Shown one piece after another: positions 1 to 8,001 of a stretch of DNA of 64,000 nucleotides. A program made the translations under genes and the position numbers. The first letter of the stretch is position 1. Every line of letters begins with the position of its first letter. Below the pieces are notes generated by a model. The model had not been told where the DNA came from. It saw only the letters and a program-made list of their open reading frames with translations, and did no database searches. The DNA is from an uncultured Oscillospiraceae bacterium. GTDB lineage: Bacteria > Bacillota > Clostridia > Oscillospirales > Oscillospiraceae. The stretch lies in the NCBI GenBank assembly GCA_934561515.1, contig CAKTGM010000002.1:62001-126000 (forward strand), given 5' to 3'.

Positions 1-137
1 AGGAATGTGACCGCCGCGGCCTCGCACACGGCGAGCGGAACGTTCACGCGCAGCGTGACGGCGGCAAATAGAAAGCCGACGACAAAGTAGAGCCGGAAGC
101 TGGGGTCCACCAGCTTGCTGATCTTTTTGTTCTTCAT
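1..137 (-). CDS. N-terminal fragment of a GdpP/YybT-like membrane protein (partial)
   Basis: Only the first 45 codons lie in the window; the rest runs off the left edge. The peptide begins MKNKKISKLVDPSFRLYF and then has two closely packed hydrophobic stretches (around FVVGFLFAAVTL and LAVCEAAAVTFL). A short basic start followed by two membrane segments is what GdpP (c-di-AMP phosphodiesterase, PAS/GGDEF-like/DHH domains) shows, but none of the diagnostic domains is visible. A GGGAGG ribosome site sits 9 nt before the ATG. It is divergent from rnjA. Identity is an inference; any small two-helix membrane protein would also fit. Confidence 0.5.
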   Translation of the reverse strand, partial: MKNKKISKLVDPSFRLYFVVGFLFAAVTLRVNVPLAVCEAAAVTF

Positions 138-189
138 AAGGGGCTGCCTCCCGTCCGGATAATGATTGCACAGGGGAATAATCCATTTC

Positions 190-219
190 ATTATAGCACG
201 CCGCATGGAGCGGTGACAA
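190..219 (-). promoter_or_regulatory. Promoter of the GdpP-like gene
   Basis: Read on the minus strand: TTGTCA, 18 nt, then TATAAT preceded by TGC (extended -10). The -35 lies in a short tandem repeat (GGTGACAAG twice on the plus strand), so a second -35-like box lies 10 bp further upstream. Confidence 0.6.
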
Positions 220-257
220 GGGGTGACAAGGCGGATACACCTATAAAAAACAAAAAT

Positions 258-310
258 TTATTCGCTCGACAAAAAATGTGGTATACTTTTTGCGCGGAAT
301 GTGCTATACT
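258..310 (+). promoter_or_regulatory. Candidate rnjA promoters (two extended -10 boxes)
   Basis: Two TGnTATACT boxes lie 23 bp apart (TATACT at 282-287 and 305-310), each with the TGn extension. Matching -35 boxes are weak (TTATTC with an 18-nt spacer for the first). Either would give an rnjA leader of roughly 260-290 nt. Confidence 0.35.
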
Positions 311-377
311 ATCCCGTGCACAGCAGGAAAACGCGCGATTTTCTCCGCGCGGGGCGCTGTTCTTTCTACGGTTTTGG

Positions 378-400
378 CCGCGGCTTGATCGCGGTTTTTA
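378..400 (+). terminator. Terminator-like hairpin in the rnjA leader
   Basis: CCGCG, a 7-nt loop and CGCGG are followed directly by TTTTTAT, about 180 nt before the rnjA start. This could be an attenuator. The remainder of the 138-577 gap holds no ORF I trust; open frames there have no ribosome site and no recognisable composition. Confidence 0.35.
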
Positions 401-577
401 TAAAAAATGTCCATATGGGTCTTCAAGGCGCCGCAGGTGCAATTGCTTCGTGATGCAGGGCGAAGTATGCGCACGGACGTCTCTTCTGCCTTGCGCCCGT
501 TGACCCGGACAGAGAACAAATTCAAAACAAATCTATCGTTTTTATACGTCAAACGAATCAAAGGAGTTGAACCAGCA

Positions 578-2239
578 TTGGCTGAACAGTTAAAAATCAT
601 CCCCCTCGGCGGTCTCAATGAGATCGGCAAGAATATGACCGTGTACGAGTACGGCGGCGAGATCATCGTGGTCGACTGCGGCATGGCCTTCCCCGGCGAC
701 GATATGTACGGCATCGACTGCGTCATTCCCGACGTGAGCTATCTTGTTAAGCACAAGAACCGCATCCGCGGTATGTTCATCACCCACGGGCACGAGGACC
801 ACATCGGCGCCGTGCCCTACATCCTCAAAAAGGTCAATATGCCCATCTACTGCACGCGTCTCACGGCAGGGCTCATCCGCTTAAAGCTCGAAGAGCACGG
901 CCTTCTTAAGTCGACGAAGATCGTCACGGTGGAAAGCGGCATGACCGTCAAGGCCGGCAAATTCAGCGTGGAGTTCATCCACGTCAACCACTCGATCGCG
1001 GACTCTGTGTCCTTTGCCATCCACACGGGACTCGGCACGGTCGTCCACACGGGCGACTTCAAGATCGACTCGACGCCCATCGACGGCGAGGTGATCGACC
1101 TTGCCCGCTTCGGCGAGCTCGGCAAGCAGGGCGTTCTCGCGCTGCTTGCGGATTCGACGAACGTTGAGCGCCCCGGCTACACGATGAGCGAGCGCACCGT
1201 GGGAAGGACCTTCAACCGCCTTTTCCAGGGCTGCAAGCAGCGCATCATCGTCACGACCTTCGCCTCCAACGTCCACCGCATCCAGCAGATCATGGACGCG
1301 GCGGCGGAGTGCGGGCGCAAGGTGGCCGTCACGGGCCGCAGCATGGAGAATGTGACAAAGGTCGCGATGGACCTCGGCTATATGAAGCCGCCGAAGAACA
1401 CCGTCGTCGAGCTCAATAAGATCAAGTCGATGCCGCTTGAAAAGCAGGTCATCGTCACCACCGGCTCGCAGGGCGAGGAGATGTCCGCCCTGTACCGCAT
1501 GGCCTTCTCCCAGCACAAGCAGATCGAGGTCGGCCCCGGCGACCGCGTCATCATCTCGGCTTCCGCCATCCCCGGCAACGAAAATACCGTCTCGCGCGTC
1601 ATCAACGAGCTCTTCCGCAAGGGCGTGGAGGTCATCTACGACCGCGCGGATATGCTGCACGTTTCGGGCCACGCCTGCCAGGAGGAGCTCAAGATCATCC
1701 ACGCGCTGACAAAGCCCAAGTACTTTATCCCCGTCCACGGCGAGCAGCGGATGCTCCAGATCCATAAGGACCTTGCCCTCCAGATGGGCATGGACCGCAG
1801 AAACATCGTCATCTGCGACAATGGCGACGCCGTTGAGATCGGCGCGCGCTCGATGAAGTGCGTGCCCGGCTACGCGCCTGCGGGCGAGGTGTTTGTCGAC
1901 GGCTACGGTGTCGGCGACGTCGGCGCGGTGGTGCTGCGCGACCGCAAGCACCTTGCAGAGGACGGTATGGTCGTCGTCGTGCTGCCGGTCTCCGCGCAGA
2001 ACGGCGACCTGCTCGCAGAGCCGGAGATCATCACGCGCGGCTTCATCTACGTCAAGGATTCCGAGGAGCTCCTGCAAGATCTCAGGAATCTCACGATGTC
2101 CACGGCGGAGGCGTTCCGCGGCAAGCGCGGACGCGACATGAACGAGCTCAAGGGCGCGATCCGCAGCGCTGTGAGCAACTATCTCTTCAAGGCGACCAGG
2201 CGCAGCCCCATGGTGCTGCCGGTCATCACGAGACTTTAA
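578..2239 (+). CDS. rnjA: Ribonuclease J
   Basis: Ribonuclease J is a cytoplasmic 5'-3' exonuclease/endonuclease of the metallo-beta-lactamase/beta-CASP family and the main mRNA-decay enzyme in Firmicutes lacking RNase E. With a TTG start the protein is 553 residues, the usual size (about 555). The start is set by AAAGGAG 10 nt upstream and by the family N-terminus (KIIPLGGLNEIGKN); longer in-frame extensions have no ribosome site. The zinc motif HGHEDH lies at residues 70-75, with HTGDFKID further on and a C-terminal region ending near VLPVITRL. A perfect 16-bp terminator follows at once, so it looks monocistronic. A paralogue (rnjB) may exist elsewhere; the A/B assignment is not decided here. 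Confidence 0.95.
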   Translation: MAEQLKIIPLGGLNEIGKNMTVYEYGGEIIVVDCGMAFPGDDMYGIDCVIPDVSYLVKHKNRIRGMFITHGHEDHIGAVPYILKKVNMPIYCTRLTAGLIRLKLEEHGLLKSTKIVTVESGMTVKAGKFSVEFIHVNHSIADSVSFAIHTGLGTVVHTGDFKIDSTPIDGEVIDLARFGELGKQGVLALLADSTNVERPGYTMSERTVGRTFNRLFQGCKQRIIVTTFASNVHRIQQIMDAAAECGRKVAVTGRSMENVTKVAMDLGYMKPPKNTVVELNKIKSMPLEKQVIVTTGSQGEEMSALYRMAFSQHKQIEVGPGDRVIISASAIPGNENTVSRVINELFRKGVEVIYDRADMLHVSGHACQEELKIIHALTKPKYFIPVHGEQRMLQIHKDLALQMGMDRRNIVICDNGDAVEIGARSMKCVPGYAPAGEVFVDGYGVGDVGAVVLRDRKHLAEDGMVVVVLPVSAQNGDLLAEPEIITRGFIYVKDSEELLQDLRNLTMSTAEAFRGKRGRDMNELKGAIRSAVSNYLFKATRRSPMVLPVITRL

Positions 2240-2279
2240 ATGGAAGGCGTGGCTTTTGCCACGCCTTCCATTTAATTTT
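2238..2279 (+). terminator. rnjA terminator
   Basis: A perfect 16-bp stem (AAATGGAAGGCGTGGC with its complement) around a TTTT loop, ending in TTTAATTTT. It overlaps the rnjA stop codon. Confidence 0.9.
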
Positions 2280-2299
2280 GAAAATACACTCCGCTTCGT

Positions 2300-2512
2300 G
2301 CCTCGCCGCCCACAGGGCGGCTGCGACACGCGCGGAGCGAGAAGAGTTTTTTCTGACGCGCATGTCGTCAGAAAAAACGGATTTGAATTGCTTTCGCGTC
2401 TGCGGGCGCGAAAGGCTGCGGTGCTTTTGCGACGCGCATGTCGTGACAATTTACGATTTGAATTGATTTCGCGTCTGCGGACGCGAAAGTCTGCGACGCG
2501 AAAGTCTGCGGT
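2300..2512. repeat. Cluster of palindromes and imperfect tandem repeats between two terminators
   Basis: No ORF with a ribosome site. Seen: a GCCGCCC/GGGCGGC hairpin (about 2305-2321); a perfect 12-bp stem TTTTTTCTGACG/CGTCAGAAAAAA with loop CGCATGT (2347-2377); two copies of a block starting ACG(G)ATTTGAATTG and carrying the palindrome TTTCGCG/CGCGAAA (from 2377 and 2453); the core GACGCGCATGTCGT twice; and a 15-bp tandem GACGCGAAAGTCTGC twice (2480-2509). It resembles a degenerate REP/MITE-like intergenic element; function unknown. Confidence 0.6.
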
Positions 2513-2523
2513 GCGTTGAACAG

Positions 2524-2560
2524 GGCAGGGAATGCAAATTTTGCATTCCCTGCCTTTTTT
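2524..2560 (+). terminator. Strong intrinsic terminator upstream of the first padR
   Basis: A 13-bp stem GGCAGGGAATGCA with its complement, 5-nt loop and TTTTTT tail. rnjA already has its own terminator, so this one either closes a short transcript from the palindrome cluster or insulates the padR promoter that begins 4 bp later. Confidence 0.85.
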
Positions 2561-2563
2561 CTG

Positions 2564-2634
2564 TTGACAGACTGCGTGGGATGTGATAATTTATCGGTAG
2601 ACGATATATCGGCTGCCGTTATATCGGGAGACGA
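2564..2634 (+). promoter_or_regulatory. padR-1 promoter with TATCG operator repeats
   Basis: TTGACA at 2564-2569 and a GATAAT/TAATTT -10 region at 2585-2592. Downstream of it TATCGG occurs three times at an exact 15-bp period (2592, 2607, 2622), and CGATATATCG (2602-2611) is a perfect palindrome. The position between -10 and ribosome site fits autorepression by the PadR protein encoded next; the second PadR locus also has TATCG elements. Confidence 0.65.
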
Positions 2635-2649
2635 AAGGAGAGATGCGGC

Positions 2650-2964
2650 ATGGGAACGACGGCGCTGACCGAAGCGGTCTTTTATATCCTGCTCTCGCTC
2701 GACGCACCGCTGCACGGCTACGGCATCATGCAGAATGTGGAAAACCTGAGCGGCGGGCGCGTGCGCCTTGCCGCGGGCACGCTCTACGGCGCGCTGGCAA
2801 CGCTCACCGAGCGCGGCTGGATCGCATCGCTCGGCGATGAGAGCGAGGGGCGCAAGAAGGAATATCAGCTCACGCCCGCAGGGCGCGAGGCCGTGCGCGC
2901 GGAGCTGCGGCGTCTGCACGAGCTGACGCAAAATGGCGACAAACTGACGGAAAGCTGGAGCTGA
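2650..2964 (+). CDS. PadR-family transcriptional regulator (module 1)
   Basis: A 104-residue winged-helix protein of the short PadR type. Landmarks are an N-terminal helix (TEAVFYILLSLDAPLHGYGI), the AAGTLYGALATLTERGWI recognition-helix region and a wing ending in KKEYQLTPAGREAV, followed by a short C-terminal helix. AAAGGAG lies 9 nt before the ATG. PadR proteins are usually ligand- or stress-relieved repressors of neighbouring membrane proteins. The next gene (DUF2812) starts 14 bp after the stop and is presumably the target; the inducing signal is unknown. A related pair occurs at 16.5-18.3 kb. Confidence 0.9.
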   Translation: MGTTALTEAVFYILLSLDAPLHGYGIMQNVENLSGGRVRLAAGTLYGALATLTERGWIASLGDESEGRKKEYQLTPAGREAVRAELRRLHELTQNGDKLTESWS

Positions 2965-2978
2965 AAGGAGGACGCGCG

Positions 2979-3596
2979 ATGGCGAAGGACAAAAAGACAA
3001 GGCTGCATCTGTCGAGCTATGCCATTGACCCCGAGCGGATCGAAAGACGGGCAAACGAAATGGCGAAAGAGGGCTGGCTTCTTGAAAAGTTTGGCTCGCT
3101 ACTTTCCACCTATCGCCGGGGGGAGCCGGGCGAATACGAGTACCGCGCGCAGGTGAAGGAGGCGGGGATAGACCGCCTCACCTACATCGCAGAGCTTACG
3201 GAGTTCGGCATTGAAGAGGTCGGCAGCGTGGGCGACCTGCTCGTTCTGCGCAAAAAGGCGGACGGCACGCCCTTTGATCTGTACTCAGACCTCGACTCCC
3301 TCATCGCCCAGCAGAAAAAAGCCGTGCGCTACCTGCGCGCGGGCCTGATCATGAGCTTTTTCTGGGGAAGCATGATGCTGATGAATGTGTTGACAACACT
3401 GATGAATGCGAACGTCATCGGTAGGTATGCGGGCGTGGCTGCTATCAGATTCAGCTCAGCGCAAATCATTCTCCTTACGGCAGCTTCGCTGCTTCTACTC
3501 GTTTGTATTGTGGGGCTTGTCGATTGTCCGCGGGGACTGCGCCGCGCGAAACGGAAGATCGCATCGCTCGAAGCCGAGCGCGTCGTGCAGGAGTAA
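2979..3596 (+). CDS. DUF2812 domain membrane protein (module 1)
   Basis: 205 residues. The N-terminal soluble part (about 1-115) has the DUF2812 look: an opening YAIDPERIERRANEMAKEGW motif, in which a membrane-proximal protein 'sees' an ageing or wide helix, then a strand-rich region. Two hydrophobic segments follow (about 120-145 and 160-182) and a basic C-terminal tail. AAAGGAGG precedes the ATG closely after the padR stop, so the two are one operon. DUF2812 genes are regularly partnered with PadR regulators in Firmicutes; molecular function is unknown. Shorter than the paralogue at 16910, which has four or more hydrophobic segments. Confidence 0.75.
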   Translation: MAKDKKTRLHLSSYAIDPERIERRANEMAKEGWLLEKFGSLLSTYRRGEPGEYEYRAQVKEAGIDRLTYIAELTEFGIEEVGSVGDLLVLRKKADGTPFDLYSDLDSLIAQQKKAVRYLRAGLIMSFFWGSMMLMNVLTTLMNANVIGRYAGVAAIRFSSAQIILLTAASLLLLVCIVGLVDCPRGLRRAKRKIASLEAERVVQE

Positions 3597-3602
3597 GACA
3601 CC

Positions 3603-3631
3603 TTGCAAAATGCCGCCGGGCGTTGTACAAT
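3603..3631 (+). promoter_or_regulatory. nudC promoter
   Basis: TTGCAA, a 17-nt spacer and TACAAT, immediately after the DUF2812 stop codon, about 40 nt before the start codon. Confidence 0.7.
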
Positions 3632-3671
3632 ATCTCGTCGAAAGAAACAAACGACCGGGAGGAAAGCCGAC

Positions 3672-4535
3672 ATGATCCAGGATATCGAGCCGAAGCATCT
3701 TTTTAACGAGTGGAAGAAAAACGCCGTGCCGAAGGACAGCAGCGCCGTGGTGCAGTTCCGCGGGAACGAGCTTTTGTGCCGCGTGGACGATACGGGGTTG
3801 CATTTCCCCTCGCGCGCGCAGTTTGCAGAGAGCGACGCGGCGTTCATCTATCTCTTCGAGCTGGACGGGCGGGAGTATTACCTGCTCTTTGACGAAGAAA
3901 TGCGCGCGCTCGAGGGCTATTCCTACCGCAATATCGCCCTCTTCCGCACGGAAAAGCCGCAGGAGCTTGCCTACGCCGCCGTGAGCGCGTGGCATCTGTG
4001 CTCGTGGTATCGCAGCGAGCGCTATTGCGGCTGCTGCGGAGAGAAGCTCGTCCGCGACGAAAACGAGCGCATGATGCGCTGCCCCAGGTGCGGCAACATG
4101 ATCTTCCCGCGCATCAACCCCTCGGTCATCGTGGCGGTGACGCACGGGGACTACCTGCTGCTCACAAAGTACGCCAACCGCCCCGGCGCGCAGCGCACGG
4201 CGCTCGTTGCGGGCTTTACCGAGTTTGCCGAGAGCTTTGAGCAGACCGTGCACCGCGAGGTGATGGAGGAGGTCGGGCTCAGGGTCAAGGACCTGCGCTA
4301 TTACCGCTGCCAGCCCTGGGGCATCAGCGGCAACATCATGATGGGCTACTGGTGCAGGCTCGACGGCGATGACGACACCATCCATCTCGACAACTTTGAG
4401 CTGGCGGAGGGCGCGTGGGTCAGCCGCAAGGAGCTGCGCGAGAGCTTTGCCAACAACGGTATCGCCCTGACGGCGGAGATGATCTCCGAATTTGCCGCCG
4501 GTCACGACCCCTACAGCATGGAAGCAAGGCACTGA
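3672..4535 (+). CDS. nudC: NADH pyrophosphatase / NudC-like Nudix hydrolase
   Basis: 287 residues. NudC-family enzymes cleave NAD(H) to NMN(H) and AMP and can remove NAD caps from RNA. The protein has an N-terminal NUDIX-like domain, a four-cysteine zinc ribbon (CGCCGEKL...CPRCGNMIFPRINPSV) and a Nudix box G(FTEFA)E...REVMEEVG. The NudC-specific SQPWPFPxS loop is altered to CQPWGISGN, keeping QPW but not PFP, so nicotinamide specificity is likely but not certain. The start is chosen at the ATG behind GGAGGAAAG; upstream codons in frame have no ribosome site. Confidence 0.85.
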   Translation: MIQDIEPKHLFNEWKKNAVPKDSSAVVQFRGNELLCRVDDTGLHFPSRAQFAESDAAFIYLFELDGREYYLLFDEEMRALEGYSYRNIALFRTEKPQELAYAAVSAWHLCSWYRSERYCGCCGEKLVRDENERMMRCPRCGNMIFPRINPSVIVAVTHGDYLLLTKYANRPGAQRTALVAGFTEFAESFEQTVHREVMEEVGLRVKDLRYYRCQPWGISGNIMMGYWCRLDGDDDTIHLDNFELAEGAWVSRKELRESFANNGIALTAEMISEFAAGHDPYSMEARH

Positions 4536-4540
4536 AACAG

Positions 4541-4576
4541 AAAAAACGTCTGTCCCCGCCGGGACAGACGTTTTTT
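4541..4576. terminator. Bidirectional terminator between nudC and the minus-strand exported protein
   Basis: A 16-bp stem AAAAAACGTCTGTCCC with its complement around CGCC; the A and T runs let it work on both strands. Confidence 0.9.
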
Positions 4577-4586
4577 TCATATGATT

Positions 4587-5120
4587 TCAGATGAGGCCGA
4601 TTGACAGCAGGCGCATATTGTCCCACTGGCAGAGCGCGCGGAGCGCTCCGTCCTCGTACTCGTACAGCGTGCACGGGGTCCACCAGTTGACGTTGAACTT
4701 GACAAAGGCAAAGCAGCGCTGACCGTTCACAACGATGATCTGAAAGGAAAAGATCGCGTGGTCGAGCTGGTCGGCGGCGGCGCGCATCATGGCGATCATC
4801 GTCTCACTGGGGGTGACGGTGTTGCCTGCGGAGTCGTAGAGCGTGGTGGCGACAAGCGTGTTGACCCTGTGCGAGCGAAGCGCGGAGGTGTCAAAGTCTG
4901 CATCGTCTGCGGTGTAGAAGACTGCACTATCGGGCGTGAAGGCCTCGCAGCGGCGGCTTTTGCCGCTTGCGTAGACCGTTTCGCAGACGCAGGCTGCGTC
5001 CTGCTCAGCCTCACTTTTCAGCGCGACATGGAGGAGCGCTTCGTCTGGTTCGCTCCGGAGGGAGAGAACCAGCGTAAGACCCAGCGCAAGGCAGAGCAGC
5101 GCGGCAAAAAGGCGTTTCAT
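4587..5120 (-). CDS. Putative exported protein of unknown function
   Basis: 177 residues beginning MKRLFAALLCLALGLTLVLSL, a signal peptide or N-terminal anchor without a lipobox. The mature part is soluble-looking, with a cysteine pair (CVCETVY) and a tryptophan-rich segment (FNVNWWTPCTLYEYED). No family recognised. It lies 57 bp downstream of the ABC permease on the same strand and may be the last gene of that operon. GGAGG precedes the ATG. Confidence 0.6.
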   Translation of the reverse strand: MKRLFAALLCLALGLTLVLSLRSEPDEALLHVALKSEAEQDAACVCETVYASGKSRRCEAFTPDSAVFYTADDADFDTSALRSHRVNTLVATTLYDSAGNTVTPSETMIAMMRAAADQLDHAIFSFQIIVVNGQRCFAFVKFNVNWWTPCTLYEYEDGALRALCQWDNMRLLSIGLI

Positions 5121-5177
5121 GGCGAATCCTCCTTACCTTGCGGCGGTCAGCGCCGCCGCTTTGTTTTTTCTGCCATG

Positions 5178-7127
5178 TTAGTTCGCGCTTTCCGTGGTGG
5201 AAGCGTCCTCGGCGGCGGGCAGGGTGTGAATGCCGTCGTCGCTGGGCGGCGTTACGGTGTTGGATTTCAGCTCGGACAGCAGCTCGCTGAGTACTTGCAG
5301 GGCGTTGGGCGTCGAGCCGTTCACATTGGGGGCGAGCGTATATACCTCCGGGCGGCCTTTTTCGTTGGTGGACTCAAAGTACAGCTCGGGCGAGAAGTGG
5401 GTGGGGGAATCGTACTGGTATTCCTGCACGGCGAAGATGTCGCTGCCGCCGTTATCGGAATCCTGAACGTCCTGCATCAGCGCGGCGTAGACCTGCCCGG
5501 CCTGCGCGGCGGTGAGAGAATAGTCCTTTCCGCCGGAGTTATCATCATAATAGTAGCAGTAGCTCTCGAGGAAGCGCGGCGTGTCGCCGAGGTGCTCGTA
5601 GCCGTAGCCGAGGACGCGGCGGAGCACGGATTCTCTGCACATATAGAGCGCGTTCACGCGCGCCGTGGCGGACGAGGGCACGGTGAGGTCGCTTCTCCGC
5701 AGATAGAGCGAATAGGAGCGCGAGAGCTGCGAGCCGTCCTTGAGGTAGTAGGTCAGGCGCAGGGAGAAAGGTTCGATGTCGGCATAATCGCTCTGGGAGA
5801 GCGTATCTGCGTCCCATGCGTCTGCGATGCGCGCCTGCTCGTTCCGGTTTTTGACGATGGCCTGGTGCGCCGCGGTGAGGCGGCGGATGGTGTCGGCGTC
5901 GCCGGTCGTGACGTTCGTCATGCCGGAGAAGGTGTAGTAAACGGATTCGATCTCGCTCTCGTCCGGCACGCGCTTTTCATAGCCCGTGAGGTCGAAGCTC
6001 ATCGCAACGCCGAGCAGCACGAGAGCAAGCGCGACGATGGCCGCGCCCTTTGCACCCGCGCGGAAGACGCGGAAGCTCTTTTTGATGAGCATCTCGGCGA
6101 CAAAGTAGCCCACAAGCCCCGCCGCCGCCATGCAGAGGATCGTGCCGGGCAGGGAATCGTTGCCGCTCGAACGGTACTGGCCGAAGAGGAAATAGTAGAG
6201 GAACTGCCCGAGGGCAGCGGCGGTACAGAACGCCACGCCGTACTTGAAGATGGGCGTCGCCCACGGGAAGGCGACCGTCGAGCCGGTCATCTCGCTCTTG
6301 CGCGTGCGGTAGAGGAGCAGCGCGATGAGGGCGATGACAAGTCCCGCGAGCGCGTAGGCGGCGAGGATCATGAGCGAGCGGCGATCGAGCGCGTAGGCGG
6401 TCACATAGTACGAGTCGCTCTCGCAGGTCTCGATCGAGGCGATGGCCACCTCGGTGCACATGGTGTACATATAGAGGGGCGGGGAGAGGAAACCGAGCGC
6501 AACGTCGACGTGTCCGCTGTAACCGTAGAGGAAATTGCCCGCAAAGTTGCGCAGCAGATATTCCATCGCCGGGACGAGGATATTGCCGACGAAATAGAAG
6601 ACGGGCGCGGCGAGGATCTGCCCCGTCATCATCATGCACAGCACGGCGAAGGAGTAGAAAAAGACGGCTTCGAGCATGGCGCTGCCCATGGCCGCGCTAC
6701 TGACGCTCCAGAAGCTTAAGTGCAGCGGGGCAGAGACCGCCGCGCCGAGCAGGAACGTGACGAGGATGGTGGAAATCTGGCAGAACAGTCCCGTGAGGTA
6801 GGCGGTCAGAAAGATGGTCTCGCGCCGCACGGGGAGCGCGTGGAAGCCGTTCGTCGCGCGGCTCTGCGTCAGGTGCGAGAAGGCGAGCATCGCAAAGAAA
6901 AGGCCGAAGAAGAAGGAAATGAAGACGCCGCCGCGCACGCCGGCATTGAGCAGCAGGCTGGACGCATCCGCTGCGCTGTAACCGCCCTGATAGGCGGTAA
7001 GCTCTGAAAAGAGCGCGACCGGCACGAGGAAGAGCCACAAGGCGGTGTAGCCGAGCCAGAGCGGCCAGGTGTGCTTGAGCTGGCTGCGGAATAGGGTCTT
7101 ATCAAAGAACGATGTCGCGGATCGCAT
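5178..7127 (-). CDS. ABC-2-type transporter permease with large extracytoplasmic domain
   Basis: 649 residues. The first ~400 carry about eight hydrophobic segments beginning LWLGYTALWLFLVPVALF, the ABC-2 permease arrangement; a further helix (about 390-410, GAAIVALALVLLGVAMSF) is followed by a ~240-residue soluble domain with YTFSGMTNVTTGD and tyrosine-rich segments, ending in a Ser/Thr-rich tail. The N-terminus overlaps the ATPase gene by 26 bp in another frame. The start is the ATG behind GGGAGGTGAGGACT. With the GntR and ATPase genes it forms a YtrA-type operon; such systems in Bacillus respond to cell-wall-active compounds, but the substrate here cannot be read. Confidence 0.8.
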   Translation of the reverse strand: MRSATSFFDKTLFRSQLKHTWPLWLGYTALWLFLVPVALFSELTAYQGGYSAADASSLLLNAGVRGGVFISFFFGLFFAMLAFSHLTQSRATNGFHALPVRRETIFLTAYLTGLFCQISTILVTFLLGAAVSAPLHLSFWSVSSAAMGSAMLEAVFFYSFAVLCMMMTGQILAAPVFYFVGNILVPAMEYLLRNFAGNFLYGYSGHVDVALGFLSPPLYMYTMCTEVAIASIETCESDSYYVTAYALDRRSLMILAAYALAGLVIALIALLLYRTRKSEMTGSTVAFPWATPIFKYGVAFCTAAALGQFLYYFLFGQYRSSGNDSLPGTILCMAAAGLVGYFVAEMLIKKSFRVFRAGAKGAAIVALALVLLGVAMSFDLTGYEKRVPDESEIESVYYTFSGMTNVTTGDADTIRRLTAAHQAIVKNRNEQARIADAWDADTLSQSDYADIEPFSLRLTYYLKDGSQLSRSYSLYLRRSDLTVPSSATARVNALYMCRESVLRRVLGYGYEHLGDTPRFLESYCYYYDDNSGGKDYSLTAAQAGQVYAALMQDVQDSDNGGSDIFAVQEYQYDSPTHFSPELYFESTNEKGRPEVYTLAPNVNGSTPNALQVLSELLSELKSNTVTPPSDDGIHTLPAAEDASTTESAN

Positions 7128-8001
7128 AGTCCTCACCTCCCAGTTCATAGATGAAAATTTCTTCAAGTGACAGCGGCACCGCGTCGATGAAGACCGGGTG
7201 CAGCGCGGAGAGCTGCTGCACGAGCGCCTCGGTCTCGCCGCGGCAGATGAGCGTGTGGACGCGCCCGGTCTGCGCGTGGTGCAGCACCTTGATCTCCTGC
7301 GGCAGCTCGGGCAGCTCCGCGCTCTCAAAGGCGAGCTGGAGCTTCACGGTATAGTCCTGCAATTCGCTCAGCGAATGCTCGAGCAGGAGCTTGCCGCGGC
7401 TCATCACGCCCACATGGTCGCACACGTCCTCCAGCTCGCGCAGGTTGTGCGAGGAGACGAGCACTGTCGTGCCGCGCTCGGCAACGTCCTGCAAAATGAG
7501 GCTCCACACCTGACGGCGCATCACGGGGTCGAGGCCGTCCACCGGCTCGTCGAGAATGAGGTAGTCCGGCATCGTGCACATGGCGAGCCAGAAGGCCGCC
7601 TGCTTCTGCTGGCCCTTGCTCATGCGGCGCAGCGGCCGCTTTTCGTCGAGCGCGAAGACCTCGCGGAGCTTTTCAAAGCGCTCCTGATTGAACCTCGGGT
7701 ACAGCCCGCGGTAAAAGTGCATCATATCGCGCAGGCCCGCCTGCATAAAGTAGAACCAGTCGTCGGGGATGGAGGCGATGCGCGCCTTCACGCCCGCGTT
7801 TTCCCAGACCTCCTCGCCATCGAGGGTCACGCTGCCCTCGTCCTGACGGTAAACGCCCGTGAGGTGGCGCAGCAGCGTTGTCTTGCCCGCGCCGTTCGGC
7901 CCGACAAGACCGTAGACCGCGCCGCGCGGCACGCTCAGATCCGCGCCGTCGAGCGCGGCAAAGCCGTCAAAGGTCTTTTTAAGACCGCGTACTTCAATCA
8001 T
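7102..8001 (-). CDS. ABC transporter ATP-binding protein
   Basis: 299 residues. It carries Walker A GPNGAGKTT, a signature variant RMSKGQQKQ, Walker B YLILDEPVDGLD and the H-loop SSHNLREL. The C-terminal ~80 residues are a soluble extension typical of YtrB/bacitracin-type ATPases. ATG overlaps the upstream GntR stop by 4 bp (ATGA), which implies translational coupling. It should energise the permease encoded immediately downstream. Confidence 0.93.
   Translation of the reverse strand: MIEVRGLKKTFDGFAALDGADLSVPRGAVYGLVGPNGAGKTTLLRHLTGVYRQDEGSVTLDGEEVWENAGVKARIASIPDDWFYFMQAGLRDMMHFYRGLYPRFNQERFEKLREVFALDEKRPLRRMSKGQQKQAAFWLAMCTMPDYLILDEPVDGLDPVMRRQVWSLILQDVAERGTTVLVSSHNLRELEDVCDHVGVMSRGKLLLEHSLSELQDYTVKLQLAFESAELPELPQEIKVLHHAQTGRVHTLICRGETEALVQQLSALHPVFIDAVPLSLEEIFIYELGGEDYAIRDIVL

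Noticed and set aside
162..503. A 113-residue ORF in front of rnjA
   Set aside because: It overlaps the rnjA promoter and leader, has no ribosome site and has low-complexity Arg/Cys-rich composition.
881..2449. A 522-residue minus-strand ORF antisense to rnjA
   Set aside because: A shadow of codon bias in the GC-rich sense gene; Arg/His/Asp/Ala-rich translation and no ribosome site.
5141..5170. GCGGCGG/CCGCCGC hairpin followed by TTTGTTTTTT
   Set aside because: It points to the plus strand, where nothing is being transcribed, between two minus-strand genes; probably chance.
4758..6719. A 653-residue plus-strand ORF antisense to the exported protein and ABC permease
   Set aside because: Low-complexity Gly/Glu/Arg/His-rich translation; the minus-strand genes have signal peptide, helices and ribosome sites.
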